DNA of 48,606 nucleotides from a virus, in the IMG/VR virus record IMGVR_UViG_3300036859_000526, positions 1-48,606 of that record. The stretch is one strand, 5' to 3'. Each line of letters opens with the position of its first letter. Positions within the stretch are counted from its first letter, which is position 1. Of the stretch, positions 1 through 7,102 are shown in pieces. Under the pieces are notes generated by a model. That model ran no database searches and was not told the DNA's origin. It was given only the letters and a program-made list of their open reading frames with translations. The translations under genes were made by a program, and so were the position numbers.

Positions 1-120
1 CGCCCCCCACAGGTTCGCCCCCGACAGGTTCGCCCCCCACAGGTCCGCCCCAGACAGGTTCGCCCCAGACAGGTCCGCCCGCGACAGGCTCGCCCCCGAC
101 AGGTTCGCTTGTGCCGCGAG
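1..120. repeat. Direct terminal repeat, left copy
   Basis: These 120 bases are identical to the last 120 bases of the window (48487-48606). The copy includes 13 bases outside the 15-bp tandem repeat (ending gtgccgcgag), so it is more than slippage between repeat units. A gene reads in frame across the join. This fits a circular or circularly permuted genome whose assembly overlaps itself; a true fixed terminal repeat is less likely because it would split a gene. Confidence 0.9.
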
Positions 121-219
121 CGCGGCATGAATGGCGTCCTTCATCGTGGCGGCGGGGCCTTCCCACAACACGGAGCCATTCAATCGATGGACGATGCGGA
201 TCGTGGGGGTGTCGCTCAT
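1..219 (-). CDS. Pentapeptide-repeat protein, N-terminal part (continues at the other end)
   Basis: The N-terminus starts at an ATG at 219 that overlaps the HNH gene stop. About 37 non-repeat residues come first, including a charged stretch around MKDAIHAAL. The first seven pentapeptides ([15 protein letters not shown] and so on) follow, and the frame runs off base 1. Joined to 47752-48486 through the terminal overlap, it gives a 317-residue protein with 31 consecutive pentapeptides and a distinct C-terminal domain. Pentapeptide-repeat proteins fold as a right-handed four-sided beta helix; some (MfpA, Qnr) mimic DNA and bind gyrase, but nothing here fixes that role. Confidence 0.85.
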   Translation of the reverse strand, partial: MSDTPTIRIVHRLNGSVLWEGPAATMKDAIHAALAAQANLSGASLSRADLSGANLSGADLWGANLSGANLWGA

Positions 220-545
220 AGCTTCGGCTTCGGCAGTTCGATCTCATGCCGCGTCAATCGCAAATGGTCTAATAAACACACCAACACGCCGTTCCTGGGG
301 TTGCACCGCTCCTCAGGAGCGACATTCCGCCCTCGGAGATGGTGGACTTCCCCCCGCAAGGGATCGAGCCCTAGGGTCCGTTTGACGGCCCGGCCACAAA
401 CGACACATCTACCGCGGTCTCTCGCCCAGACAAGGCTTCTGAACACACGAGCCTTTTCCTCTAATTCCCGCTTGCGCGTGTGGCGCTCCGTCAGGCGAGT
501 CTTGGGCTTTGGTTGGGCGACGGGACGGCTCAGCATGCCACCCAT
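216..545 (-). CDS. HNH endonuclease
   Basis: 109 residues. After a basic, Arg/Lys-rich N-terminus comes [18 protein letters not shown], the usual opening of an HNH nuclease with the first CxxC. Next are GEVHHLRGR (catalytic His pair), [10 protein letters not shown] (second Cys pair and Asn) and [10 protein letters not shown] proteins of this kind cut or nick DNA using one metal ion. In phages they often help terminase, but this one sits with the recombination genes ERF and YqaJ, so a role in recombination or as a free-standing homing-type nuclease is equally possible. The start at 545 follows the upstream stop by one base; an internal Met three residues later is an alternative. Confidence 0.85.
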   Translation of the reverse strand: MGGMLSRPVAQPKPKTRLTERHTRKRELEEKARVFRSLVWARDRGRCVVCGRAVKRTLGLDPLRGEVHHLRGRNVAPEERCNPRNGVLVCLLDHLRLTRHEIELPKPKL

Positions 546-546
546 G

Positions 547-792
547 TCACGCCGCCGGTTTCGTCTTCACAGGCACGCCCAATACATCCGCGAGCCGGAG
601 CACCCGCTGAATATCCAAGACGTGCATCGGCTCCTCACTCTCCACCAAGGCCGCCACTAAGGCTTTGCCCTGGCCGAGCGCGCACAGCGGGCCGTGAATC
701 TCCGCTTGCGGCCGCTCGCAAATCTTGCAGCGCCAGACCTGCACGCCGTCCACATACCAGAAGGATCCCAGGGGCTCCGGATCCCGCGTCAT
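547..792 (-). CDS. Small hypothetical protein with Cys motif
   Basis: 81 residues starting at an ATG that overlaps the upstream stop as ATGA. Residues VWRCKICERPQAEIHGPLC give a C-x2-C...H...C pattern that could hold one zinc ion. The C-terminal half (MHVLDIQRVLRLADVLGVP) looks helical. I do not recognise a family. It sits in the recombination block between the NinB-like gene and the HNH nuclease and is probably translated from the same message. Confidence 0.7.
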   Translation of the reverse strand: MTRDPEPLGSFWYVDGVQVWRCKICERPQAEIHGPLCALGQGKALVAALVESEEPMHVLDIQRVLRLADVLGVPVKTKPAA

Positions 793-1226
793 GCGGCCTC
801 TTCGTTCGGATCGGGAATTTGCACGTCTAAGGACGCGGCTGCCCACGACTGAATATTGAACAGGTATTCCCCGAACTGGATCTTGTTGAGGGCCGTCGTC
901 GTGCCACCGATCACGAACTCGCCCTGGACTTCGCCGTTTTTGTCCTGCACCGCGAGCTTCTTCGGGAGAAACTTCATCTTTAAGAACTCGTGCATTTCAT
1001 CCGGCGTATAGCCCGTGTGCTCCGAGAGCAGATGCACGGCGACTCCCCAGTAATAGGCGTTTTGCGCGAGGGACCGCGCCGCGTGCCGCCGCTCGATCCG
1101 CACGATCACTTCTCCGTCGCGCCACGTCTTGAATGCTGTCTCAAACGCCTGCCGGTTGCGGAGCTTGAGCTTCCCCCGCTCCACACGGCCGGTCGTTTCA
1201 AAGCTCTGCCCCATCGTCTCCGTCAT
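789..1226 (-). CDS. NinB-like recombination-associated protein
   Basis: 145 residues; the ATG at 1226 overlaps the exonuclease stop as ATGA. The core RSLAQNAYYWGVAVHLLSEH followed by TGYTPDEMHEFLKMKFLP, and the late segment WAAASLDVQIPDPNEE, match a common phage protein type resembling lambda NinB (RSLDQNRKLW in NinB). NinB/Orf is a recombination mediator that binds SSB and single-stranded DNA. Its place directly behind an ERF protein and a YqaJ exonuclease supports a recombination role. The NinB assignment rests on one short motif and general layout, so the family name is tentative. Confidence 0.65.
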   Translation of the reverse strand: MTETMGQSFETTGRVERGKLKLRNRQAFETAFKTWRDGEVIVRIERRHAARSLAQNAYYWGVAVHLLSEHTGYTPDEMHEFLKMKFLPKKLAVQDKNGEVQGEFVIGGTTTALNKIQFGEYLFNIQSWAAASLDVQIPDPNEEAA

Positions 1227-1867
1227 GCGGCCACGACACTGGTCGTCAGTTTGCCGATGTCCGCACACTCCCGATCCACTTCAGCCAGAAACGCTTTCAC
1301 CGCAGTCTCGTACGCCGCAATCGCCGCGTCATCCCGCGCAATCCGGACCAGCTTCACGGACAGTGCCTCGGGAAAATCCGGGTTGTAGGAGAGCCAGTCG
1401 CACCACTGGGCGCCGGTGATCCACAGCCCATGCAGGATTTGTTTCAGATAGTCCCCGGGCACGATTCCGGTTTTCAGATACTCCAGATGCGCGGGCGGTT
1501 GCGGTGATTTGATTTCGATGATGCCTTCAAAGTCACCCACGTGGCCGTCGAGCGAACACCCGGCCTGTAAGGTGTCATGCGCGAGGAAGCCTGATTGCGT
1601 GAGGATGCGTCCCGTCACCGCTTCATAAATCGCGGCGGCGTCCACTTCCCGTTCGATCCCGGTTTGCATGGCTTGGGAGACGAAGCCGTTCTCCTGCGAC
1701 TTCCCGGTAATCCGCTCGAGCACGAGCTGGATGCGGAGATTCCGTCGCGCCGCGGCTTCGCCGGTTTTGATCGTGGCCAGCATGTCGGCCGCCCGCGAGC
1801 CGGTGAGTTTCCCCAAGCGCGCGGCGAACCACGCGTCTGAACGTTGCGGCGCGTCGTGATGAATCAT
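1223..1867 (-). CDS. YqaJ / lambda-exonuclease family nuclease
   Basis: 214 residues. The N-terminal QRSDAWFAARLGKLTGS is the classic YqaJ opening (QRS..W...R.G..T.S). The active site of the PD-(D/E)XK fold is visible as SLDGHVGD (Asp107) and GIIEIKSP (Glu118, Lys120). Such enzymes degrade the 5' strand of duplex ends to leave 3' single strands for an annealing protein. The ERF gene lies immediately upstream with a four-base ATGA overlap, so the two form a standard two-component recombinase like lambda Exo/Beta or P22 Erf systems. Likely roles are end recombination, concatemer formation and recircularisation of the infecting genome. Confidence 0.92.
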   Translation of the reverse strand: MIHHDAPQRSDAWFAARLGKLTGSRAADMLATIKTGEAAARRNLRIQLVLERITGKSQENGFVSQAMQTGIEREVDAAAIYEAVTGRILTQSGFLAHDTLQAGCSLDGHVGDFEGIIEIKSPQPPAHLEYLKTGIVPGDYLKQILHGLWITGAQWCDWLSYNPDFPEALSVKLVRIARDDAAIAAYETAVKAFLAEVDRECADIGKLTTSVVAA

Positions 1868-2634
1868 TTCGATCCTTTCGCCGCGATCGTCGCCTGTAAG
1901 GCTTTAGCTTTGAGCCCGGCCCAGACCGCCGGGGCCCCTTTGGTGAGATACGCGCGATACGAGACTTTCGATGCCTCCCAGGTCGCCCGGAGTTTCGCGT
2001 CCCCTTCATCGGCACAGGACGTCAGATCGATCAGCCAGTCGTCATAGCCAGCTGGCGCCTCCGGCTTGCCACTGGGTTGCATGTGCCCATCGTCATCCGC
2101 CCCGCGCGTCGTGATGTTCAACAGATCGCGTGTGGTATACCGCCGGCCATACGTTACGGCGGAGCCTAAGCCTTGAATCGCGTTTTTATTCCCCGAGGTA
2201 TCCGCGCCCGAGAGGAATTCCGATTCGCGTTGATGCCCGTCCCGATGCGTGAGAATCCCGATCACCTTCACGGTTTTGGCGTCGGGCCATTCCGTGCGGA
2301 AGCTGAGCGAGAAACCGTGTTTCATCAGAATCGGCCGCAGCACTGCTTGAATATCTTCCAATGGGGCGTACGTGCCGTTGTTCGTTTTCTGCCGTTCAAT
2401 GATCGCGGGGATCTCGCCTTGCATCGCTGAGAACGCGCCGTTAAACGCTGCCCGCGCATGATGCGCGAGGATCCGCTCCTGCATTTCGATCAAGCGCTCA
2501 AGCTTCGCCACGTCCACATTCGGATTCGCCGCGAGCCGCTCGACCATCAACGCGAGGCCCTGCCGCGGATCCAACGGCGGATCTGATTCGACTGGGATCG
2601 TCTGCAGTTCTTTGACCACCTGGGGCGGCGTCAT
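1864..2634 (-). CDS. erf: ERF-family single-strand annealing recombinase
   Basis: 256 residues. The central segment has the ERF-superfamily signature: FNGAFSAMQGEIPAI, NNGTYAPLEDIQAVLRPIL, HGFSLSFRTE, then ALGSAVTYGRRY-like GSAVTYGRRYTTRDLLNI. ERF proteins anneal complementary single strands and recircularise phage DNA with redundant ends. The partner exonuclease overlaps its 3' end. A weaker C-terminal domain after residue 190 is rich in Ala and Lys and may bind DNA or SSB. The ATG at 2634 overlaps the upstream stop as ATGA, which decides the start. Confidence 0.92.
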   Translation of the reverse strand: MTPPQVVKELQTIPVESDPPLDPRQGLALMVERLAANPNVDVAKLERLIEMQERILAHHARAAFNGAFSAMQGEIPAIIERQKTNNGTYAPLEDIQAVLRPILMKHGFSLSFRTEWPDAKTVKVIGILTHRDGHQRESEFLSGADTSGNKNAIQGLGSAVTYGRRYTTRDLLNITTRGADDDGHMQPSGKPEAPAGYDDWLIDLTSCADEGDAKLRATWEASKVSYRAYLTKGAPAVWAGLKAKALQATIAAKGSK

Positions 2635-2864
2635 CGCGCACCCCCTTTCGGCCGGTAGCCCGCGAGCGGATCGAACGGGTGACTCTGCACCTGTGTGCCC
2701 GCGAGCCGTGGGCCGAACGTCTCATCCTCGGTGACCGCCAACCGGCGACGACATTCGGGACACGTCGGCTCATTACTGATGTCCCGTGCGGCCACGAGTT
2801 CCCCGCAGAGGGCAATCGATTTCCGGCGAGAGTTGATCCGGTCGTATTCGACAAAGCAGGTCAT
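2631..2864 (-). CDS. Small hypothetical protein with CxxC
   Basis: 77 residues, no family recognised. It contains CPECRRRL plus two further Cys near the N-terminus (TCFVEYD, ALCGE), which could form a zinc site. It overlaps both neighbours by four bases and so appears translationally coupled between the upstream 95-residue gene and ERF. Confidence 0.65.
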   Translation of the reverse strand: MTCFVEYDRINSRRKSIALCGELVAARDISNEPTCPECRRRLAVTEDETFGPRLAGTQVQSHPFDPLAGYRPKGGAR

Positions 2865-3148
2865 GGCGTCACCTTGGGATCAAAGGCCAGCACCCGTGCC
2901 GCTTCGGCCCGGACAATCAGCACGGCCTGCTGAAACACCGAGTCATCGTCGGGTTGCGGCATCAGCTTTTGAAGGAAGTCCGCCGAGCGTTCCCACCAGA
3001 GATGCTGATTCACGACGGTCAGTTCTGGCCACGGCGGGCCGTCGATCCCGTACACCTTGAGGAAGGCGTCGTAACTGTCTTGCGCGTGTTGGCCAATCGC
3101 CGCCGACCGCGGGAGACCGCAAAGGCGTGTATCGTTGTGGTCAGACAT
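2861..3148 (-). CDS. Hypothetical protein
   Basis: 95 residues, not recognised. It is a compact mix of helical stretches (AQDSYDAFLKVYG, SVFQQAVLIVRAEAARVLAF) with two Trp-containing segments (PPWPELTV, LWWERSADF). No membrane segment. It lies in the early leftward block just before the recombination genes, and its stop overlaps the next start. Confidence 0.65.
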   Translation of the reverse strand: MSDHNDTRLCGLPRSAAIGQHAQDSYDAFLKVYGIDGPPWPELTVVNQHLWWERSADFLQKLMPQPDDDSVFQQAVLIVRAEAARVLAFDPKVTP

Positions 3149-3187
3149 GATGGAGGGCGCGTCCCTTCAACGCGCAATTGGTCGTGT

Positions 3188-3526
3188 TCAGAGCCGGGCG
3201 CCGCTTACCACGGCGTCCGGTTCGGTTTCCTGTTCCAATCCTTCTGCCCGCGCAATCGACCGATCAAAGAGCGCCAACACCTCTTCTGGCTGGCGCCCTG
3301 GCGTGTCGTTCCACCCGACGAGTGGGTTATAGGACGAGGATGCCAGCTGCAGCTCCGCCTGCATCAGCTCCAACGCCGCGATCTGCGCGCGTTGATCCTT
3401 CGTCACGCACACAATCGCCCCCACCGTACAGACTTCCTCGGTGGTCTCATTGCGGTAGCAGCCTTGCGTCCAGCCATGCGTCAACAGATGCCGTTTCGCC
3501 GCCCGGAGCGTCTCACTCGTCGTCAT
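3188..3526 (-). CDS. DUF6197-like hypothetical protein
   Basis: 112 residues from the ATG at 3526, which follows a good ribosome-binding site (GGGAGATGAGG). The pattern of an N-terminal helix (ETLRAAKRHLLTHG), CTVGAI, a middle helix, then WNDTPGRQPEEVLALFDRSI recalls DUF6197, a small phage/actinobacterial family of unknown role. An upstream in-frame ATG at 3625 would add 33 Lys/Arg-rich residues; I prefer the shorter start because of its SD. A 13-codon ORF (3622-3663) bridges the gap to the previous gene through ATGA overlaps and may be only a coupling peptide. Confidence 0.7.
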   Translation of the reverse strand: MTTSETLRAAKRHLLTHGWTQGCYRNETTEEVCTVGAIVCVTKDQRAQIAALELMQAELQLASSSYNPLVGWNDTPGRQPEEVLALFDRSIARAEGLEQETEPDAVVSGARL

Positions 3527-3659
3527 CGCCTCATCTCCCTGGTTGGCCGCGGTAAGTGGTCTGGTGGATGCTCTGCCTTTGGCCTTCGCGTCTAAAACTC
3601 TTCCTTTTCTTCCTTTTGGGCTCATGGGCGCGCCGGCTCCGCGCGGACGGCCGGGCTGG

Positions 3660-3827
3660 TCATCGGAGTTCCTTCAACATCGCGTGCAGCCGGGTCCGTG
3701 TCAGGCGGACGACGTGGCCGGGTTCTCGCAGCACAAGATCCACGGACGCGCGATTCACGTAATACCACGCGCGGTCCGAGATGTGTCTCGGCACACTCCG
3801 GAGCAGCAGTTTCTTCTGGTTCTTCAT
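3660..3827 (-). CDS. Small basic hypothetical protein
   Basis: 55 residues beginning MKNQKKLLLRSVP, with strongly basic composition (RHISDRAW, RLTRTRLHAMLKELR). No family recognised; the charge suggests nucleic-acid binding. The ATG at 3827 overlaps the preceding stop as ATGA. A longer reading from 3905 in the same frame is possible but would overlap the preceding small gene completely. Confidence 0.55.
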   Translation of the reverse strand: MKNQKKLLLRSVPRHISDRAWYYVNRASVDLVLREPGHVVRLTRTRLHAMLKELR

Positions 3828-3994
3828 CGCGCCGGGGCTCCTCGGCTCCCCGCCCGCTTGGGTTTTGGCGCCACGCGCAAATAGGGACCGAGTTGCTTGA
3901 CCCACCCGACGGTATTTCCCAGACAGAGAACCTCCCCGTTCGGCAGGACAGCCACTTCAAGATGGCAGAGGGTAATCTCTTTCGGTGTTTTCAT
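3824..3994 (-). CDS. Small hypothetical protein
   Basis: 56 residues: begins MKTPKEITLCHLEVAVLP, then NGEVLCLGNTVGWVKQLG, and ends with a basic Arg/Lys/Gly tail. The alternating pattern suggests a small beta-sheet fold. It has an SD-like GGACGGAG directly before the ATG and ends in an ATGA overlap with the next gene, so I take it as real despite its size. No family recognised. Confidence 0.55.
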   Translation of the reverse strand: MKTPKEITLCHLEVAVLPNGEVLCLGNTVGWVKQLGPYLRVAPKPKRAGSRGAPAR

Positions 3995-4009
3995 GGCTCC
4001 GTCCTCGTC

Positions 4010-5524
4010 TCAGCCGGGCACGGTGGAGACGCCGGGGGGATCAGGGAGCGGCATCCAGTGCGTGGGCTCGACCGGCAGATAGTCCCCGCCGTGATCGTTG
4101 GTCCAGCCATTGCGATAGGGCTTACCGTCGAACGTCCCTTCGGGAATCTCACCGCCGAAATCCACATACGACGCGAACTCGTGATTACCGGACGGATAGT
4201 CGCCTATCGGCCACCACACCATCACTACGGTCCCGTCCTTCGGAGCGGTTTCGATGTCCTGCCAGCCTCGCGCCTCTGACGGGGGCGGGCTGGCGGCTCC
4301 GAGTTCATAACCAGCTTGCAACGCGTGGGCTTCACGCTCGCGCTGCGCTTCTTGCTGGCGACAGTCGGCGGAATGTCGGCGCTCGGTCTCCGCGACTCCC
4401 TCCTCCTGCGGGGGCGGGCACGCCGCCGCGAGGAGGGCCTTGGCGGCTACCTCACGATGATCTTCAGGCGGAGGCGGCCAACCGGGGGTGGGGCGGGCGG
4501 CCGGTAGTGGCATCCAATGTGTCATTTGCGGCAGCGTCCCGCCTGCAACGGTATAGAACGCGAGCCTGTTGTGCTTCATGTCGTGAATGCGCCACACCTT
4601 ACCGTCTCGGATGAGCGCTCCGATGATTACTGTGTCTCTTGGTGCCGTCTCAATTGGTTGCCAGCCGGGCGCCTCTGACGGGGGCAGGCTGGGGGCGGGG
4701 GTGGGGCGGGCGTGCCGTATGACGCATCCCGTGGTGCCTCGCTCACAGACCCGACTCATCCACGACTTCACACAGCACGGACCAACGAGCGCCTCCCCCG
4801 GGGGCGGGCCTGGGGTCATTGTCCGCGATTCCCGATCGCGTGCTCGTTCGCTGGCCGCTCGCGCTTCTGCTTGGGTAACTTGGTCTTGGGCCAGCCCGTC
4901 GTGCGGCCCGTCGCCGTGACCACCGCGTTGTGTCGGGTCTTGCTGCTCTTCAACGGATGCGGATGCCTCATATCGCTCCTCCGGCGGGGGCGGGCACGCC
5001 GCGAGGAGGGCCGGATCGTGGTCACTCCGACGCGCCCCACAGGTGAGACACTCGTAGTCCTCTATTGGTTGGGGCGGGCACGCCGCCACGCCGTCCACAA
5101 AATCTGCCACCTTTTCACGTGCCTGCCCAAGGAGAATCACGGCATCGGTGAGTCGCACGTCGGCGGGCATGTCGTCCACGGCGCGAGCCGCCTCGAAGAT
5201 CGCGCGCTCGGCTGTCACCATCCGACGAAGATCGCAACGGCGCGGAGGGTCGCGCACGGCCGTCGCGGTAAGTGGACTCTCCGGATTAACTTGCGTGTCC
5301 ATTCGCGTATGATCCTCTTTCTTTTCTGAAGAGTGGGGCGGGCACGCCGCCACGAGATCGGCATACTTGACCACGTCTTGGACGTGACATTCGCCCACGA
5401 CGGGGTTCCACACGGGCGCATAGAACCGTGGCAGCGTCGCGATCCACGCCGGGACGGTGGTCGGATCAGACACGAGAGCATCCTTTCCTGCGAATGGTCG
5501 ATCGGCCACGTAGAGGTACTTCAC
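4010..5524 (-). CDS. Mosaic protein with two DUF551-like modules and CPPP linkers
   Basis: 504 residues in one open frame. Two stretches resemble DUF551 domains: GWQPIETAPRDTVIIGALI to THWMPLP in the middle, and GWQDIETAPKDGTVVMVWW to THWMPLP at the C-terminus. Between and before them a short proline motif recurs (AACPPHSSEKK, AACPPQPIE, AACPPPPEE, AACPPPQEE, AASPPPSEA), encoded by a repeated GC-rich DNA element. A CLTCGARRSDHD segment could bind zinc. The protein looks like several small phage genes fused through the repeated linker; internal ATGs with nearby purine-rich sites might also start shorter products. Function unknown. Confidence 0.6.
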   Translation of the reverse strand: MKYLYVADRPFAGKDALVSDPTTVPAWIATLPRFYAPVWNPVVGECHVQDVVKYADLVAACPPHSSEKKEDHTRMDTQVNPESPLTATAVRDPPRRCDLRRMVTAERAIFEAARAVDDMPADVRLTDAVILLGQAREKVADFVDGVAACPPQPIEDYECLTCGARRSDHDPALLAACPPPPEERYEASASVEEQQDPTQRGGHGDGPHDGLAQDQVTQAEARAASERARDRESRTMTPGPPPGEALVGPCCVKSWMSRVCERGTTGCVIRHARPTPAPSLPPSEAPGWQPIETAPRDTVIIGALIRDGKVWRIHDMKHNRLAFYTVAGGTLPQMTHWMPLPAARPTPGWPPPPEDHREVAAKALLAAACPPPQEEGVAETERRHSADCRQQEAQREREAHALQAGYELGAASPPPSEARGWQDIETAPKDGTVVMVWWPIGDYPSGNHEFASYVDFGGEIPEGTFDGKPYRNGWTNDHGGDYLPVEPTHWMPLPDPPGVSTVPG

Positions 5525-5844
5525 GCCACACGCCTCCCGCGTTTCTTCGCCAACTGCCCTTCCACGCTCAGAAACTTATCGATGTCCTGCTCGATCATTT
5601 GCAGAATGAATTGGCCGCGCGCGGTGACGAAATAGCCCGTGCGGTCAAAATCCATATAGCCGCGTTCATCCTTCGCCTCGCGGTGTTCCAGAAGCCCTTC
5701 GCGGATCAGCGTTCTAGCGCCGGGAAGAAGATGCCGTGGGCTCTCGCCCCGCTCATACCCGAACGCCTTACCGTAGACGCGTGGCGCGTAGCATTTCATG
5801 ATGTTGATTTGATTTCCGCTGAGGGTGAGAGTCCAGGTGATCAT
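5521..5844 (-). CDS. Hypothetical protein, winged-helix-like
   Basis: 107 residues. The segment from ARTLIREGLLEHREAKDERG through TGYFVTARGQFILQMI resembles the recognition helix and wing of a small winged-helix domain that reports whether a gene product is 'high' or 'low' in other phages, but the match is only by eye. The C-terminus is basic (KKRGRR). ATG at 5844 overlaps the preceding stop as ATGA. A transcription regulator of the early operon is possible. Confidence 0.6.
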   Translation of the reverse strand: MITWTLTLSGNQINIMKCYAPRVYGKAFGYERGESPRHLLPGARTLIREGLLEHREAKDERGYMDFDRTGYFVTARGQFILQMIEQDIDKFLSVEGQLAKKRGRRVA

Positions 5845-6059
5845 CGGCCCGCCTCGATCTGGCGTCGCTCTTGCTCCACAGGAGGTGCGGCGTGTGTCAC
5901 GGTATGCAGGGGTGTAAACGAAGGCAGGCTGCCGCAGACTTTAGGTTCCCCAGACGGCGCAGCGGGCACTTCCCCACGATTGGCGCGTTGCCTATCGAGG
6001 GTAGGCCCGGAAGTATATCTTATGTTACCCTGCGTCACAGGGCCTTTATACGTTGTCAA
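5841..6059 (-). CDS. Small hypothetical protein, TTG start
   Basis: 72 residues. The frame opens at a TTG at 6059, just inside the end of the regulator gene, and closes in an ATGA overlap with the next gene, a layout that supports coding. The protein is Pro- and Thr-rich without clear secondary structure (TPLHTVTHAAPPVEQE). No family recognised. An inverted repeat CCCTG-cgtca-CAGGG lies within its first codons and could affect expression. Confidence 0.4.
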   Translation of the reverse strand: MTTYKGPVTQGNIRYTSGPTLDRQRANRGEVPAAPSGEPKVCGSLPSFTPLHTVTHAAPPVEQERRQIEAGR

Positions 6060-6315
6060 GGTGGGCTTTCCGGCTCATCGCCGCCGCGACGGGAGACGGT
6101 TCGTCATCCTCAATAGCCACCCAGGCTTCCACAACGATGCCAGTGGCGGCTTCGATCTTGACTGCGTTGTCTAGTCCGGGGCGGCGCTTGCCGTTGAGCA
6201 CCATGCTCAATTGCGTCGGGTCGATCCCGATGACCTTGGCCGCTTCGAGTTGATTTAGGCGACTCCGCTCAATCCACTGAGCCAGTCGCTCCCGCCCGAT
6301 GAGTGTCGTTACCAT
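6046..6315 (-). CDS. Helix-turn-helix regulator (Cro/CI type) of the leftward operon
   Basis: 89 residues, XRE-type HTH: LNQLEAAKVIGIDPTQLSMVLNGKR, residues 20-44, gives helices 2 and 3 of the fold. The tail is acidic (AIEDDEPS). It is the first gene of the leftward operon and is divergent from a second HTH gene at 6419, the standard layout of a lysis-lysogeny switch. A strong promoter at 6323-6352 places the transcript start at or within a base or two of its ATG, so the message is probably leaderless. I favour a Cro-like role because the promoter also feeds the lytic genes, but which of the two is the maintenance repressor cannot be told from sequence. Confidence 0.8.
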   Translation of the reverse strand: MVTTLIGRERLAQWIERSRLNQLEAAKVIGIDPTQLSMVLNGKRRPGLDNAVKIEAATGIVVEAWVAIEDDEPSPVAAAMSRKAHLDNV

Positions 6316-6322
6316 TGCGTTC

Positions 6323-6352
6323 AGGATAGCCGATATGCCAATCGTGTGTCAA
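6323..6352 (-). promoter_or_regulatory. Strong sigma70-type promoter for the leftward early operon
   Basis: On the minus strand TTGACA (6347-6352) is separated by 18 bases from TATCCT (6323-6328). The ATG of the regulator at 6315 lies eight bases beyond the -10, so transcription should begin at or next to the start codon. The perfect -35 box in an otherwise GC-rich context makes chance less likely. Confidence 0.75.
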
Positions 6353-6394
6353 GCACAATGCGTGCACCGATAGGCAGCACGGCAATCGCTTGCG

Positions 6395-6410
6395 TGGTAA
6401 AGGTTTACCA
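6395..6410. promoter_or_regulatory. Perfect palindrome, probable repressor operator
   Basis: TGGTAAA-GG-TTTACCA, seven-base arms with a two-base centre, in the 103-bp space between the two divergent regulators and nine bases before the plus-strand ATG. Size and symmetry fit an HTH dimer site. It would directly control, or autoregulate, the plus-strand regulator at 6419. Confidence 0.65.
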
Positions 6411-6418
6411 GAACGTCA

Positions 6419-6961
6419 ATGCCGCTGAAGGCCCTCGAGCAATTGCGCCAGAATATCGAAACCTTGCTCAGGGTCCGCAAGGAAGACCAGAAAACGCTCG
6501 CCGTGGCGATTGGCGTCCATCCCACCACGATCAACAAGTTTCTGAAGCGCACGCGCGAGTTGCAATTGGCAGACTTGGATAAGGTCGCCGACTTCTTCGG
6601 GATTGCGACGTATCAACTCTTCCAACCTGGGATCTCGAGTCTGTCGGAGCGCCGGCTCGTGGAACGCCGGGGCGGGCGGGAGCGGCGGATCGGCCACGCG
6701 CTCCGCGGCATGCACGTTGCTGCACAAGACATCCAAACCCACAGCCGTTCTGTAAAGGATGTCCCGCATGTCGTGGTCGCGCCCCCGCCGTCGCCGGCTG
6801 CCGCCGAGCTCAGACGCTACATTGCCGACTTTGAACGCCTCGCCAGCCGACTTCTTGCGCGGGCCGAGTCTGGGGGACAAGCTCCAAGTGCTCGCCTGGC
6901 ACTCCCCAGCCCACGTCCACGTCGTCGAGTTGCTGGTGGATCAGATCCTCAGAAACCTTAA
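6419..6961 (+). CDS. Helix-turn-helix repressor, long form
   Basis: 180 residues. The N-terminal domain has KTLAVAIGVHPTTINKFLKRTRELQ (residues 25-49), a clear HTH, followed by LDKVADFFGI as helix 5. The rest has no S24 protease (LexA/CI cleavage) motif that I can see. It contains a Pro-rich hinge (APPPSPAAAE), a helical segment (RRYIADFERLASRLLARAE) and a basic Pro-rich tail. A RecA-cleavable mechanism is therefore not supported. It heads the plus-strand cassette and faces the leftward operon across an operator, so it is the better candidate for the prophage repressor. No clear SD precedes the ATG. Confidence 0.8.
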   Translation: MPLKALEQLRQNIETLLRVRKEDQKTLAVAIGVHPTTINKFLKRTRELQLADLDKVADFFGIATYQLFQPGISSLSERRLVERRGGRERRIGHALRGMHVAAQDIQTHSRSVKDVPHVVVAPPPSPAAAELRRYIADFERLASRLLARAESGGQAPSARLALPSPRPRRRVAGGSDPQKP

Positions 6962-7064
6962 ACCGCCCCTCTTGCTCTGGGCGCTCGCCCTGTTCAACGG
7001 CCTCTGACAGTTTCCGTACTTTCGCGATCCCTTCAAGAATCTATCGAGCCATGGCCGATTGTGC

Positions 7065-7093
7065 TTGCACCATCCCAAGCGCTTCGCTATACT
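7065..7093 (+). promoter_or_regulatory. Strong sigma70-type promoter for the plus-strand cassette
   Basis: TTGCAC (7065-7070), 17-base spacer, TATACT (7088-7093). The next ATG is at 7103, ten bases past the -10, so the expected start point (about 7100) leaves a leader of at most a few bases. It sits in the 141-bp gap between the repressor and the small basic protein. It could let the lipoproteins, and perhaps the glycan genes downstream, be expressed independently of the repressor promoter. Confidence 0.75.
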
Positions 7094-7102
7094 CCCTGGC
7101 AC

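Noticed and set aside
6020-6045. CCCTG-cgtca-CAGGG inverted repeat as operator or terminator
   Set aside because: Arms of only five bases inside a probable coding region; no U-tract and no second copy seen.
6970-6990. GGGCG-CT-CGCCC as repressor terminator
   Set aside because: Loop of two bases is too small and no U-run follows.
6962-7102. Search for tRNA genes or an attachment site near the repressor
   Set aside because: No cloverleaf or TTCRANNC-like T-arm was recognised here; only the promoter is supported.
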